Shown here: piece by piece, positions 1 through 8,728 of the stretch | Position numbering within the stretch: the stretch's first letter is position 1 | How the letters are laid out: each line of letters begins with the position of its first letter | From: Verrucomicrobiota bacterium | GTDB lineage: Bacteria > Verrucomicrobiota > Verrucomicrobiia > Palsa-1439 | Direction of reading: 5' to 3' | DNA: 47,663 nucleotides | NCBI GenBank assembly: GCA_016871575.1 | Contig: VHCW01000030.1 | Span: forward strand, 1 to 47,663 | Notes under the pieces: model-generated | Databases searched by the model: none | Told to the model about the DNA's origin: nothing | What the model saw: only the letters and a program-made list of their open reading frames with translations | Made by a program: the position numbers and the translations under genes

Positions 1-1098
1 GCGGCTCAGTTGGTCGAGGCAGAGAAACGTGATGTTGGCGCGAATCGGCAGCGGCAGCAACAACCCTTCCTCCTTGCGATTCTCGGTCAACAGCGCGATG
101 CCACGGCGGACGGCGTCGCGCGGCGACCGGATTCGCGCGGCGCGCTTCTCGTCGCGCAGAAATATCTCACCACCGTCGGCGCGATCAGCGCCGAAGAGCG
201 CGCGCATCGTCTCGGTGCGCCCGGAACCCATCAAGCCGGCGAAGCCGAGAATCTCGCCGCGTCGCGTCTCGAAGCTGACGCCCCGCACTGCATCGCCCCG
301 GCGCAGTCCTTCGACCCGCAACGCGACCGGTCCCGGCGCTGCCGGATCACGTCGGATCGCCTCGCCGAGTTCGCGCCCGACCATCAGCCGCACGATCTCG
401 TCGAGCGACAGTTCCGCTGCGGGCCGGGTCGCGATCAGGCGGCCATCGCGCAACACGCTGATCCGGTCGCTGATGCGTTGGATTTCCTCCATGCGATGCG
501 AGATGTAGAGGATGGCCGTGCCGGCGGCCTTGAGCTTCGCAATCTCGGCAAACAACCGCTCGATCTCCGGCGCGGTCAGGGCAGCGGTCGGTTCGTCGAG
601 AATCAACACGTCGCAGCGCTGCGCCAACCCGGCCGCAATCTCGACCAATTGCTGGCGGCCGACGCCGAGGGATTTGACGAAGCAGCCGGGATCAATATCG
701 GTCAAGCCCACGCGCTCCAGGATACGGCGCGCGCGAGAGTGGAGTTCGCGCTGGTCAATCCAGCCGAAGCGATTCGGCAAGTTCTCCAGCAACACGCTCT
801 CGGCCACGGTGAGATTGCCGATGAGGTTCAACTCCTGCATCACCATGCGCACGCCATGATGCTCGGCGTCCTTCTTGTTTCGTGGCGCGTACGGTTCGCC
901 GCGCAATGTCATACTGCCCGCATCCGCTTTCACCAGCCCGGCCACGATCTTCGAGAGCGTGCTCTTGCCGGCGCCGTTCTCGCCCACCAAGGCGTGGACT
1001 TCACCGGCGCGAAGATCAAACGCAACGTCGTCCAACACCGGCCCGGCATACGCCTTGCACAGACCTTGAATCGTGAGGAGTGACGCGACAGGATTCAT
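1..1098 (-). CDS. Sugar ABC transporter ATP-binding protein (RbsA/MglA type), 3' end beyond window
   Basis: This is the ATPase of a ribose/galactose-type (CUT2) sugar importer and energises uptake at the inner membrane. The first ATPase domain has Walker A GENGAGKST at residues 39-47, then a VMQELNLI Q-loop, a signature region SLGVGRQQ and Walker B VLILDEPT. A second domain begins near residue 260, with the degenerate Walker A GLMGSGRTE typical of the C-terminal half of RbsA proteins. About 366 codons lie in the window. The family is usually about 500 residues, so roughly the last quarter is missing at the left edge. The ATG directly follows the TAA of the binding-protein gene (TAAATG), so the two are translationally coupled. 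The permease gene is expected beyond the edge. The sugar cannot be named from sequence. Confidence 0.93.
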   Translation of the reverse strand, partial: MNPVASLLTIQGLCKAYAGPVLDDVAFDLRAGEVHALVGENGAGKSTLSKIVAGLVKADAGSMTLRGEPYAPRNKKDAEHHGVRMVMQELNLIGNLTVAESVLLENLPNRFGWIDQRELHSRARRILERVGLTDIDPGCFVKSLGVGRQQLVEIAAGLAQRCDVLILDEPTAALTAPEIERLFAEIAKLKAAGTAILYISHRMEEIQRISDRISVLRDGRLIATRPAAELSLDEIVRLMVGRELGEAIRRDPAAPGPVALRVEGLRRGDAVRGVSFETRRGEILGFAGLMGSGRTETMRALFGADRADGGEIFLRDEKRAARIRSPRDAVRRGIALLTENRKEEGLLLPLPIRANITFLCLDQLSR

Positions 1099-2022
1099 TT
1101 AGGGAGCGGTGAGCACGTCCACCGGCGTGTCGCGGTCGGCGGGCGCGCTCTTGGTCTTTAGCATTTCGAGCGCGTACTCGATGCCAAAGACGGCGAGTTG
1201 GTCGGCGTGTTGGTCTGCCGTGGCGAGCACTTTGCCTTCCTTGAGCAATTGACGGACGGCGCTGATGCCGTCGTAGCCGACCACCAACACTTGGTCCTGT
1301 TTGCCGGCGGCGCGCAACGCGGCCACCGCGCCGAGCGCCATGCTGTCGTTGGCGCAGAGCACCGCCTTGAGACTGCGATGCTCCGTCAGCATCGCGGCGA
1401 CGACCGCATTTGCCTTGTCGGTCTCCCAATAACCGGATTGTGACGCGACGATCTTCATGCCGGCGGCTTTCATGGCGTCCTCGAAACCGGCCTTGCGCTG
1501 GATGCCGTTGAACGCGTTCGGCGCGCCCTCAATGATGGCCACCTGATCACCGGCCTTGAGCCTCTTCGCCAGCACTTCAGCCACGGCGCGGGCGCCTTTG
1601 CGGTTGTCCGGACCGACGAACGGCACCTTCAAGCCGCTGGCGGCGAGCACTGCGTCATCGAACTTGTTGTCAATGTTGACGACGATGATACCGGCCTGTT
1701 GCGCCTTCTTGCAGACGGGCACGAGCGACTTGGAATCCGCCGGCGCGATGACGAGCGCGCTCACGTTCTGGGCGATCATCTGCTCGACCAGATCAATCTG
1801 ACGGCTCACGTCGAGTTCGTCCTTGATGCCGTTGACGAGCAGCTCGTAATCGGCAGCGTGCGCTTTCTGGTGGGCGCGCGCGCCATTTTCCATCGTGAGA
1901 AAGAACTCGTTGGCGAGCGACTTCATCACGAGCGCGACGCGCGGTTTGGTGTTGTCGCTGCGCTGGCAACCGGCAACGAGCATGGAAATGAGGACCAAGT
2001 GGAGAAGTGTTTTGTTAAACAT
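1099..2022 (-). CDS. Sugar ABC transporter substrate-binding lipoprotein (RbsB-like, periplasmic-binding-protein I fold)
   Basis: This extracytoplasmic sugar receptor feeds the RbsA-type ATPase encoded immediately downstream. A lipoprotein signal peptide ends in the lipobox LVAGC at about residues 15-19. The mature part has the PBP-I pattern: RVALVMKSLANEFF, then DLVEQMIAQNVSALVIAPAD, DNRKGARAVAE, and ANDSMALGA with VVGYDGI. The length (307 aa) fits the family. I chose the ATG at 2022 because it puts the hydrophobic signal right at the N-terminus. An in-frame GTG at 2040 overlaps the sulfatase stop and would add six residues. The gap to the sulfatase is 14 bp, so sulfatase, receptor and ATPase look like one operon. 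The ligand is unknown; a desulfated sugar would suit the context, but that is inference. Confidence 0.92.
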   Translation of the reverse strand: MFNKTLLHLVLISMLVAGCQRSDNTKPRVALVMKSLANEFFLTMENGARAHQKAHAADYELLVNGIKDELDVSRQIDLVEQMIAQNVSALVIAPADSKSLVPVCKKAQQAGIIVVNIDNKFDDAVLAASGLKVPFVGPDNRKGARAVAEVLAKRLKAGDQVAIIEGAPNAFNGIQRKAGFEDAMKAAGMKIVASQSGYWETDKANAVVAAMLTEHRSLKAVLCANDSMALGAVAALRAAGKQDQVLVVGYDGISAVRQLLKEGKVLATADQHADQLAVFGIEYALEMLKTKSAPADRDTPVDVLTAP

Positions 2023-2036
2023 AAGAGTCGGGTTAG

Positions 2037-3518
2037 TCACAGTGCGGCACGTTTGGTTTTCTTGTCTTCGCCCGGCACGACATCGGCGGGTCGCACACCA
2101 GTGCCCGTGCGCTTGGTCAATGAGTCGCCGAGTTCAGCGCGCGCGGCCTCAGCGAGGGCTTCGAGGCGCTTCACGATGTCCGGATGCTTCGCTGCGACGT
2201 TGGCGGTTTCGCCGATGTCGTTCTTCAAATCGTACAGTTCCGCCGTTGCAACCTTCTGCTGTTCATACTTGGCCGGGATGCCGTCGCGACCGCCGGGTTT
2301 GCCGGCGAGCGTGCGGTAACTGTGGGGGAAGAAAAGTTTCCAGCGGCCATCGGTCACGGCCTGAAGCTGGTTGTTGGCGTAGTAAAGCCAGTAACAGTCA
2401 TGCGGATTTTTCGCGCCGCGTTCGCCGGCGAGCACCGGCCAGACGTTGAGGCCGTCAATCTTGTGCTTCGGCAATGGCGCGCCGGTCAAGTGCGCGATGG
2501 TCGGCAGGATGTCAATCGTCATCAGCATCGTGTTGTTGACGCTGCCCGCGCGGATTTTGCCGGGCCAGCGCATCAGCCACGGCGTGCGAACGCCTCCTTC
2601 CCACGCGGTGCCCTTTCCTTCCCGCAACGGCCCCGACGAACCAGCGTGGTTGCCGTAGGACAGCCACGGGCCGTTGTCGGAACCAAAGATGACCAGCGTG
2701 TTTTCTTCGAGCTTGTTTCGCTTCAGCGCAGCCGTGATCTCGCCGACCGACCAGTCAATCTCCATGATGACGTCGCCGTACAGACCTTGTTTGGATTTGC
2801 CTTTGAACTTGTCGCTGACGTAGAGCGGCACGTGCGGCATCGAGTGGGCGACGTAGAGAAAGAAGGGGCGCGCTTTGTTCTTCTCGATGAACGTCACGGC
2901 GCGCTCGGTGTACCACGTCGTGAGATGGCATTGGTCGGCGGCGGTGATGTTGGTGTTGATGATGGTCTCATTCTCGATCAACGGCAACGGCGGGAATTTG
3001 TCCGCCATTTCGGGATGGTACGGCCACATGTCGTTGGAATACGGCAGCCCGAAATACTCATCGAAGCCGTGTCGGGTCGGTAGGAACGGCGGGTGATGGC
3101 CGAGGTGCCATTTGCCGACCATGCCGGTGGCGTAGCCGCGTTGTTTGACCAACTCGGCGATGGTCATTTCGTTGGCACTGATGCCGTGTTGCGTCCTCGG
3201 CATAAGCGCCCCGTGGATGCCGATCCGGTTCGGGTAACAGCCGGTGAGCAGGGCCGCGCGCGATGCCGAGCAAACAGCTTGCGCGACGTGGAAATTGGTG
3301 AACCGGCAGCCTTGCTTCGCAAGCCGGTCCAGATGTGGCGTGGTGTAGCCTTTCGCGCCGAAGCAACCGACGTCGGCGTAGCCTTGGTCGTCGGTGAAGA
3401 TGATGACGATGTTGGGAGGATGCGCTTGCGGGGCCGCCGCAGCCTGCCAGCCTGTTCCGATGTGGAGCACCCCTGCGAGAAACGCGATCCGCACAATGGA
3501 GCCAGCTCTTGTGTTCAT
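2037..3518 (-). CDS. Secreted arylsulfatase (formylglycine-dependent, alkaline-phosphatase superfamily)
   Basis: This enzyme hydrolyses sulfate esters, probably on sulfated glycans in the periplasm. A signal peptide occupies about residues 1-29. The N-terminal motif [13 protein letters not shown] supplies metal-binding Asp43 and Asp44. The modification motif is C83-SAS-R87, followed by [11 protein letters not shown], so this is a Cys-type sulfatase whose Cys is oxidised to formylglycine by a maturase. Further conserved elements are GKWHLGH and SDNGPW. The length (about 493 aa) is normal. The ATG at 3518 was preferred over an upstream in-frame one at 3596 because the signal peptide starts there. 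It is first in an operon with a sugar ABC importer. The substrate is not predictable, since the S1 family is large. No maturase gene is visible in the window. Confidence 0.93.
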   Translation of the reverse strand: MNTRAGSIVRIAFLAGVLHIGTGWQAAAAPQAHPPNIVIIFTDDQGYADVGCFGAKGYTTPHLDRLAKQGCRFTNFHVAQAVCSASRAALLTGCYPNRIGIHGALMPRTQHGISANEMTIAELVKQRGYATGMVGKWHLGHHPPFLPTRHGFDEYFGLPYSNDMWPYHPEMADKFPPLPLIENETIINTNITAADQCHLTTWYTERAVTFIEKNKARPFFLYVAHSMPHVPLYVSDKFKGKSKQGLYGDVIMEIDWSVGEITAALKRNKLEENTLVIFGSDNGPWLSYGNHAGSSGPLREGKGTAWEGGVRTPWLMRWPGKIRAGSVNNTMLMTIDILPTIAHLTGAPLPKHKIDGLNVWPVLAGERGAKNPHDCYWLYYANNQLQAVTDGRWKLFFPHSYRTLAGKPGGRDGIPAKYEQQKVATAELYDLKNDIGETANVAAKHPDIVKRLEALAEAARAELGDSLTKRTGTGVRPADVVPGEDKKTKRAAL

Positions 3519-3590
3519 GGCGGGAATGTTTATCCCACTCCCCCTTGACCTGCAACAACAGAACCGGCGCCCGTTGACGTTTGGCTGTGC

Positions 3591-3619
3591 TTGCATTGAC
3601 GCAAGCCGAGCGGCATAAT
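3591..3619 (+). promoter_or_regulatory. Candidate sigma-70-type promoter for the dimethylformamidase-like pair
   Basis: The hexamers TTGCAT (3591-3596) and CATAAT (3614-3619) are separated by exactly 17 bp and lie 35 bp before the ATG at 3654. The -10 matches consensus at 5 of 6 positions; the -35 is weak. The -35 overlaps an imperfect inverted repeat, CTTGC-N6-GCAAG (3590-3605), that could be an operator site. Inference only. Confidence 0.45.
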
Positions 3620-3653
3620 CCGTGGCGGTCGCCCGTCAATTGGAGTTACCCTG

Positions 3654-5132
3654 ATGAAAACACGATTGTTACTAATCTGGATTGTTTGCTGTAACAGTGC
3701 ATTCGGAGCAAACCCCATCCAGATCGAGAACCGCAAGCCCGGCGCAGCGGACTGGCAACTCACGCGCGTGCGGCTCGACAGCCGCGAGGGGATGCGCTCG
3801 CCGTTCATCGAGGGCTATTGCTCGCGGCAATCCGTGCTCGCCGGTGAACCGCTCGACATCATGGTCTCCACCGACCCGCCGGTGCAATTCAAGATCGAGA
3901 TCTTCCGAACCGGTTTCTACGGGGGCAAAGGCGCACGATTGATGAAGACGCTCGGCCCGTTCCAAGGCAAGGCGCAGCCGGTGCCGAAACCCGGACCGAA
4001 AGACATCCACGAATGCAAGTGGGAGGTGACGACGCAACTCAAGATTCCGAAAGACTGGGTCAGCGGCGTTTATCTCGGCCGGCTGACGACGTTGCCGGAG
4101 GAGGCGGACCAACCGTACTGGCAGAGCTACGTCATCTTCATCGTGCGCGACGAGCGTCCCGCCGACATCCTGTTCCAATGCAGCGACAACACGTGGCAGG
4201 CCTACAACCGCTGGCCGACCAAATACTCGGTCTATACGCATCCGAAAGGCAACGGGCCGTGGGCCGATGTCAGCTTCGACCGGCCTTACGGTCGCCAGCC
4301 GCAATACACCGGCATCGTCAACGACCCGCTCTCGGTTGGTTCCGGCGAGTTCCTCTGCTTCGAGCAGCCGTTTTCCTACTGGCTCGAACAGCACGGCTAC
4401 GACGTGACCTATTGTTCCAACAGCGACATGCTCGCGCCCGACCGCGGCCTCCCGTGCAAGGTCTTCCTCAGCGTCGGGCACGATGAATACTGGGACATCC
4501 GCCAGTTCCGCAGCGCCGAGACAATGCGCGACGCGGGCGTGAACCTGATGTTTTTCTCCGGCAATGCGGTCTGTTGGGTCAGCCCGTTCCGCGCCAGCAG
4601 CAGCGGCGCGCCGAACCGCATCATTTTCCGCGGCGGCCCGTACGGCGGAAAGCAGGAGTACGCGCAGGATCGTCAACAGAAGAACGGCCCATTTCCCGAG
4701 CACGGCCCCGACGAGGGACTGCTCATGGGCGCCCGCAACGGTCGTCCCATCAACGGCGGCGCCGACTGGATTGTGACCAAACCTGACCACTGGCTATTTG
4801 CGGGCACTGGCATGAAACAAGGCGACCGCATCCCCGGTCTCGTTGGGTGGGAATACCACAATCTCGCGGCCACGGAGATTCCGGGCCTCGAAATTGTCGC
4901 TGAAGGCACGGTCTGGACCGGCGGCGGAGCGTTGTCGCATTACACCGCGACGATTTATCCCGGCCCGAAAAAGAACTTCGTGTTCAACGCCGCGACGATC
5001 TTCTGGTGTCAGGGCTTGTCCATGCCGCCGGGGCACACGCTGCCGTGGTCGCACTGGAGCCGGCCGCACGGCCCCGACCCGCGCGTGCAACGAATCACAC
5101 ACAACGTACTGCGAAAGGCCATCGGCAAATGA
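3654..5132 (+). CDS. Secreted N,N-dimethylformamidase beta-subunit-like protein, copy 1
   Basis: A signal peptide of about 19 residues precedes a beta-sandwich region (about 45-165). A C-terminal domain follows that resembles the large subunit of N,N-dimethylformamidase, with DNTWQAYN at 178-185, GSGEF near 229 and SVGHDEYW at 273-280. In the characterised enzyme the large subunit carries a mononuclear iron held by two Tyr and a Glu, and Tyr/Glu residues sit in the corresponding motifs here. I did not align them. Most relatives outside DMF degraders have unknown substrates, so the C-N hydrolase activity is only a guess. The stop overlaps the next ATG (ATGA), giving a two-gene operon with a close paralog. 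Secretion and the adjacent sulfatase and sugar importer suggest an amide-bearing extracellular substrate. Confidence 0.85.
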   Translation: MKTRLLLIWIVCCNSAFGANPIQIENRKPGAADWQLTRVRLDSREGMRSPFIEGYCSRQSVLAGEPLDIMVSTDPPVQFKIEIFRTGFYGGKGARLMKTLGPFQGKAQPVPKPGPKDIHECKWEVTTQLKIPKDWVSGVYLGRLTTLPEEADQPYWQSYVIFIVRDERPADILFQCSDNTWQAYNRWPTKYSVYTHPKGNGPWADVSFDRPYGRQPQYTGIVNDPLSVGSGEFLCFEQPFSYWLEQHGYDVTYCSNSDMLAPDRGLPCKVFLSVGHDEYWDIRQFRSAETMRDAGVNLMFFSGNAVCWVSPFRASSSGAPNRIIFRGGPYGGKQEYAQDRQQKNGPFPEHGPDEGLLMGARNGRPINGGADWIVTKPDHWLFAGTGMKQGDRIPGLVGWEYHNLAATEIPGLEIVAEGTVWTGGGALSHYTATIYPGPKKNFVFNAATIFWCQGLSMPPGHTLPWSHWSRPHGPDPRVQRITHNVLRKAIGK

Positions 5133-6613
5133 AAATGAAACTCTGTTTCGTCTTGTTCTTCGCTGCTGTTCTCGCACAAGCCAATATGGTTCGTGAAGAG
5201 AACCGGAAACCAGGCGCGCTCGACTGGCAGCTCACGCGCGTCCGGGTTGACAAGAACAATTACCGCTCGCCGTGGATCGAAGGGTATTGCTCCAAGCAAT
5301 CCGTGCTCGCCGGCGAGACGCTCGACATCATGGTCAGCACCGACCCGCCGGAAAAGTTCAAGGTCGAGATTTTCCGCACCGGCTACTACGGCGGCAGGGG
5401 GGCGCGGTTGATGACGACGCTCGGGCCGTTGCAGGGAACGGCGCAACCGGTGCCGCCCCTCGCCGAGAAACGGCTCCGCGAATGCCGCTGGAAGTCGTCC
5501 GCATCGCTGAAGATTCCCGCCGACTGGCCGAGCGGCGTTTATCTTGGCCGGTTGACGACGTTGCCGGATGCCGATGACAAACCATACTGGCAGAGCTACG
5601 TCATCTTCATCGTGCGCGACACGCGCAAGGCCGACGTGCTGTTCCAGTGCAGCGACAACACGTGGCAGGCGTACAACAAATGGCCCGACGCGTACTCGCT
5701 GTACACCGACCCGCGCGGCGCGCACGCTCGCGAGGTGGCCTCCAGCTTCGACCGGCCCTACGGTCGCCAAGCGCAATACGCCGGCATCGTCAACGATCCG
5801 CTCTCGGTCGGCTCCGGGGAGTTCACCAGTTTCGAGCGACCGCTCTCCTATTTCCTCGAAGAACACGGCTACGACGTGACGTACTGTTCCAACAGCGATT
5901 GTCTCGACGCCTCGCAACTCACGCGCAGCAAGGTCTTCCTCAGCGTCGGCCACGACGAGTACTGGGACGTGCGGCAATACGATGCGACCAAGACCGCCAT
6001 CGAGTCGGGCGTGAACGTGCTCTGGCTGAGCGCCAACTCGGTCTTCGGCGTCACCCCGTTCTCGCCGTCCTGCGACGGTCGCCCGAACCGCATCATCACG
6101 CGCGTCGGCCATTTTGCCGGGCTGACTGACGAAGAAATGGCGAAGGCGGAGAAAATCATGACGAAGGAATGGAAGCGCATGGGGCCGGACGAGAGCCTCA
6201 TCATCGGCGCGCGGACCATCATCCCGTTCAACGGCGGCGGCGACTGGATCGTGACCAAGCCCGGCCACTGGATGTTCGCCGGCACCGGCATGAAGAAAGG
6301 CGACAGCATCCCCGGCCTTGTTGGCTGGGAACATCACGGCGCACCGGCGAAACTGCCCGGCCTCGAAATCGTGGCCGAGGGCACCGTCTGGGCCGGCGGC
6401 GTCACCCCGGCGCGCTGGACGGCCACGATTTTCCCGGGGCCGAAAGGCAACTTCGTGTTCAACGCCGCAACGATTTTCTGGTGTCAGGGCTTGTCCATGC
6501 CGCCGGGGCACACGCTGCCGTGGTCGCACTGGAGCCGGCCGCACGGTTCCGACGCGCGCGTGCAGCGGATCACGCACAACCTGCTGCGGCGCGCGATTGG
6601 CGCAAACAAATAA
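5129..6613 (+). CDS. Secreted N,N-dimethylformamidase beta-subunit-like protein, copy 2
   Basis: This is a tandem paralog of the preceding gene with the same architecture and length (494 aa). A signal peptide (MKMKLCFVLFFAAVLAQA) is followed by ENRKPGALDWQ, then DNTWQAYN and SVGHDEYW. The ATG at 5129 overlaps the upstream TGA and gives a clean signal peptide; longer in-frame starts would run back into copy 1. The two copies are clearly similar along their whole length and share exact DNA blocks of 36 and 71 bp. The most divergent part is a loop at about residues 295-360, probably near the substrate pocket. No small (alpha) DMFase subunit gene is visible. Two paralogs might form a hetero-oligomer or have diverged in specificity; neither can be decided here. 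Confidence 0.85.
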   Translation: MKMKLCFVLFFAAVLAQANMVREENRKPGALDWQLTRVRVDKNNYRSPWIEGYCSKQSVLAGETLDIMVSTDPPEKFKVEIFRTGYYGGRGARLMTTLGPLQGTAQPVPPLAEKRLRECRWKSSASLKIPADWPSGVYLGRLTTLPDADDKPYWQSYVIFIVRDTRKADVLFQCSDNTWQAYNKWPDAYSLYTDPRGAHAREVASSFDRPYGRQAQYAGIVNDPLSVGSGEFTSFERPLSYFLEEHGYDVTYCSNSDCLDASQLTRSKVFLSVGHDEYWDVRQYDATKTAIESGVNVLWLSANSVFGVTPFSPSCDGRPNRIITRVGHFAGLTDEEMAKAEKIMTKEWKRMGPDESLIIGARTIIPFNGGGDWIVTKPGHWMFAGTGMKKGDSIPGLVGWEHHGAPAKLPGLEIVAEGTVWAGGVTPARWTATIFPGPKGNFVFNAATIFWCQGLSMPPGHTLPWSHWSRPHGSDARVQRITHNLLRRAIGANK

Positions 6614-6629
6614 ACGGCATACGAGGATT

Positions 6630-7289
6630 ATGAAAGAGTTGATGACGAAATTGCGAAGGTCTTTTTTTGCGGGGCTGCTCGTGCTGGTTCCGTTGGCGGC
6701 GTCGTTGTGGATCTTGTGGGCGGTGGTGACGTGGTTGACCAACTGGCTGCCGTTGGACACGCGCACGCCGGCGCATCGGATGCTGGCGTTGGTAGTTCTG
6801 GTGGCAGTGACCACCGCCATCGGATGGGTGACGCGATTGATGATCGGAAAACGGCTGGTGAGCCTGAGCGAAGAATTAATCGCGCGGGTGCCGGTGCTGA
6901 ATCGCACCTACGGTTTCATGAAGGAAATCAGCCAGACGTTGTTGTCGGGGCGCAAGACGGTGTTTCAACGGGTGGTGCTGGTGGAATACCCCAAAGCGGG
7001 CACCTATGCGATCGGATTTGTCACAAGCGAGACGAGGGGGGAGACGCAGGCAAAGACCATGACGGAAGTGGTGAATGTGTTTTTGCCGACAACGCCGAAT
7101 CCAACGAGCGGTTTTCTATTGCTGGTGCCCCAGGAAAAAGTAATCAATCTGGAAATGAGCGTGGGCGACGCCATGAAGATGGTCATCTCCGGCGGCAGCG
7201 TGATGCCGGCTTGGCCGATGACCGGGGAACAAACCGACCTGGCAGGCACCGCGGAAACGAATCTTGCCGGGAAAACAGAATTGCCCTAG
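6630..7289 (+). CDS. DUF502 family inner-membrane protein
   Basis: This 219-residue protein has two N-terminal membrane segments (about 11-33 and 49-70). A soluble domain follows with the family pattern IPVLNRTYGFMKEI-like (here ARVPVLNRTYGFMKEISQTL), then VEYPKAGTYAIGFVTSE, FLPTTPNPTSGFLLLVP and MVISGG. These are hallmarks of DUF502. The family has no firm biochemical role, though similar proteins are found widely in bacteria and plants and are presumed membrane-associated. The start at 6630 has a GAGG-like ribosome site (acgaggatt) just upstream. It lies 16 bp after the second dimethylformamidase-like gene on the same strand, so it may be cotranscribed, but it has no obvious functional tie. 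The Gly/Thr-rich tail after residue 195 is probably disordered. Confidence 0.85.
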   Translation: MKELMTKLRRSFFAGLLVLVPLAASLWILWAVVTWLTNWLPLDTRTPAHRMLALVVLVAVTTAIGWVTRLMIGKRLVSLSEELIARVPVLNRTYGFMKEISQTLLSGRKTVFQRVVLVEYPKAGTYAIGFVTSETRGETQAKTMTEVVNVFLPTTPNPTSGFLLLVPQEKVINLEMSVGDAMKMVISGGSVMPAWPMTGEQTDLAGTAETNLAGKTELP

Positions 7290-7328
7290 ACTGTCATTGT
7301 TCAACGCAAGCAACACAGGAGATTACCC

Positions 7329-7772
7329 ATGACCACCGTCCGACAACTGCTCAAAGAAAAAAAAGAAGGAACATGGACCATCAGCCCGAACGCCAGCGTC
7401 TATCAGGCCCTTGAAATGATGGCGCAGAAAGACATCGGCTCCCTGGCGGTTGTGGATGACCAGGGCAAACTGGTTGGGATGTTCTCCGAGCGCGATTACG
7501 CCCGCAAAATCGCCCTGCTTGGCCGCACCTCCAAGACCACCGCGGTCGCCGCATTGATGACGACCAAAATCTTCTACGTCAAACCCGACAGCACCGTTGA
7601 AGAGTGCATGGCGCTGATGACGGATACACGCACCCGCCACCTCCCGGTCCTCGACAACGGCAAACTCACCGGCCTCGTCAGCATCGGCGACATCGTCAAG
7701 GCCTTCATCACCGAGCAGGAAATCACCATCCGCAGTCTCCAAAACTACATCACCGGTTCCTACGAACTGTGA
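7329..7772 (+). CDS. Tandem CBS-domain protein
   Basis: The 147-residue protein is essentially one Bateman module. CBS1 spans about 17-65 (SVYQALEMMAQKDIGSLAVVDD, then LVGMFSERDYARK). CBS2 spans about 80-130 (DSTVEECMALMTDTRTRHLPV, then LTGLVSIGDIVKA). Such stand-alone modules bind adenosyl nucleotides and act as energy sensors or regulatory subunits; the ligand and partner cannot be told from sequence. The start has a good ribosome site (caggagattaccc). It follows the DUF502 gene by 39 bp. Its 3' end overlaps the convergent tsaC gene by 13 bp. Confidence 0.93.
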   Translation: MTTVRQLLKEKKEGTWTISPNASVYQALEMMAQKDIGSLAVVDDQGKLVGMFSERDYARKIALLGRTSKTTAVAALMTTKIFYVKPDSTVEECMALMTDTRTRHLPVLDNGKLTGLVSIGDIVKAFITEQEITIRSLQNYITGSYEL

Positions 7773-8677
7773 ACACCGGCGGCGCGCTGCAGCCGGTCGC
7801 GCACCGCCAAGCCGATCCCATTCCCCGCGGGCAGCACGCACAGGATCACGTCGGCGCCCTCCGCGTCCAACCGTCGCAACTCCGCGTAGAGATTCCCGGC
7901 TGTCGGCCGCAAAATGCCGATGCGATGTCCGCGCAATTGTTCGGCGCGCGCTTGCAGGGCCGGCTCGTCCTCGAACACCTCCACCGCCGCCCGCGGCGCA
8001 TAATGCTTCAGCGACATGCCCGGTCCTGCCAGCCCCTTGGCGGCCACTTCATCAGCCACGCCGCCGGCGACGCGCAGCCCGCCAAGTTCCTCCCGCGTCA
8101 CGCCGCCCGGCCGCAAAATCACCGGCGGCGACTGCGTCAGGTCGAGCACGGTTGATTCGATGCCCAGTTCTGTCGGCCCCGCGTCGAGAATCAAATCCAC
8201 GCGGTCGCCAAGGTCGGCGGCAACGTGTTCCGCGCGCGTCGGGCTTGGCCGCCCGAACCGGTTGGCGCTTGGCGCCGCAACCGGCAGTTGCGCAGCCGCC
8301 AACAACGCCTGCGCGACCGGGTGCCGCGGCATCCGCAGCGCCACCGTCGCGCGCCGCGCCGTCACCTCTTCCGGCACGCAGGCCGCCTTGCGCGCCACCA
8401 ACGTCAAAGGCCCCGGCCAGAACCGCGCCGTCAACTCCACCGGCAATTCCTGCGTCGTCAACCGCCGCGCCATCTCCAGTCCGCTGACATGGACGATGAG
8501 CGGGTCCCAGTCCGGCCGTTCCTTGGCGGCAAAAATCCTGCGGACAGCTTCCGGATCGAGCGCGTTCGCGCCGAGTCCGTACACGGTCTCGGTCGGGAAC
8601 GCGACCAGCCCGCCCGCGCGCACGACGGAAGCCGCGCGCGCGATGGCCGTTGGATGGGCGGGAACGATTCGGTTCAC
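7760..8677 (-). CDS. tsaC: L-threonylcarbamoyladenylate synthase (Sua5/YrdC/YwlC)
   Basis: This enzyme makes threonylcarbamoyl-AMP from threonine, bicarbonate and ATP, the first step of the t6A37 tRNA modification. The YrdC core (about 1-200) shows VVRAGGLVAFPTETVYGLGANA, then KERPDWDPLIVHV, FWPGPLTLV, VALRMPRHP and PSANRFGRPSPT. A Sua5-type C-terminal domain follows after MSLKHYAPRAAVEVF, so at 305 aa this is the long form rather than the short TsaC. The gene starts with GTG at 8677 and I see no strong ribosome site. It is a housekeeping gene between accessory genes, and its 3' end overlaps the convergent CBS gene by 13 bp. The symbol sua5 or ywlC would be equally proper. Confidence 0.94.
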   Translation of the reverse strand: MNRIVPAHPTAIARAASVVRAGGLVAFPTETVYGLGANALDPEAVRRIFAAKERPDWDPLIVHVSGLEMARRLTTQELPVELTARFWPGPLTLVARKAACVPEEVTARRATVALRMPRHPVAQALLAAAQLPVAAPSANRFGRPSPTRAEHVAADLGDRVDLILDAGPTELGIESTVLDLTQSPPVILRPGGVTREELGGLRVAGGVADEVAAKGLAGPGMSLKHYAPRAAVEVFEDEPALQARAEQLRGHRIGILRPTAGNLYAELRRLDAEGADVILCVLPAGNGIGLAVRDRLQRAAGVHSS

Positions 8678-8728
8678 GGCGGGCAGTGTCGCACAGCGAC
8701 AACCGGGTGTGAAGGCGTTTTTGTTGGC

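Noticed and set aside
10-1083. Plus-strand open frame of 357 codons at the left edge
   Set aside because: It is antisense to the ABC ATPase, whose Walker motifs are on the minus strand.
5009-6907. Long minus-strand open frame opposite the dimethylformamidase-like pair
   Set aside because: Arg/Asp/His-rich antisense translation with no domain; the sense frame has signal peptides and conserved motifs.
8678-8728. Terminator between the isomerase-like and tsaC genes
   Set aside because: A few T residues but no supporting inverted repeat.
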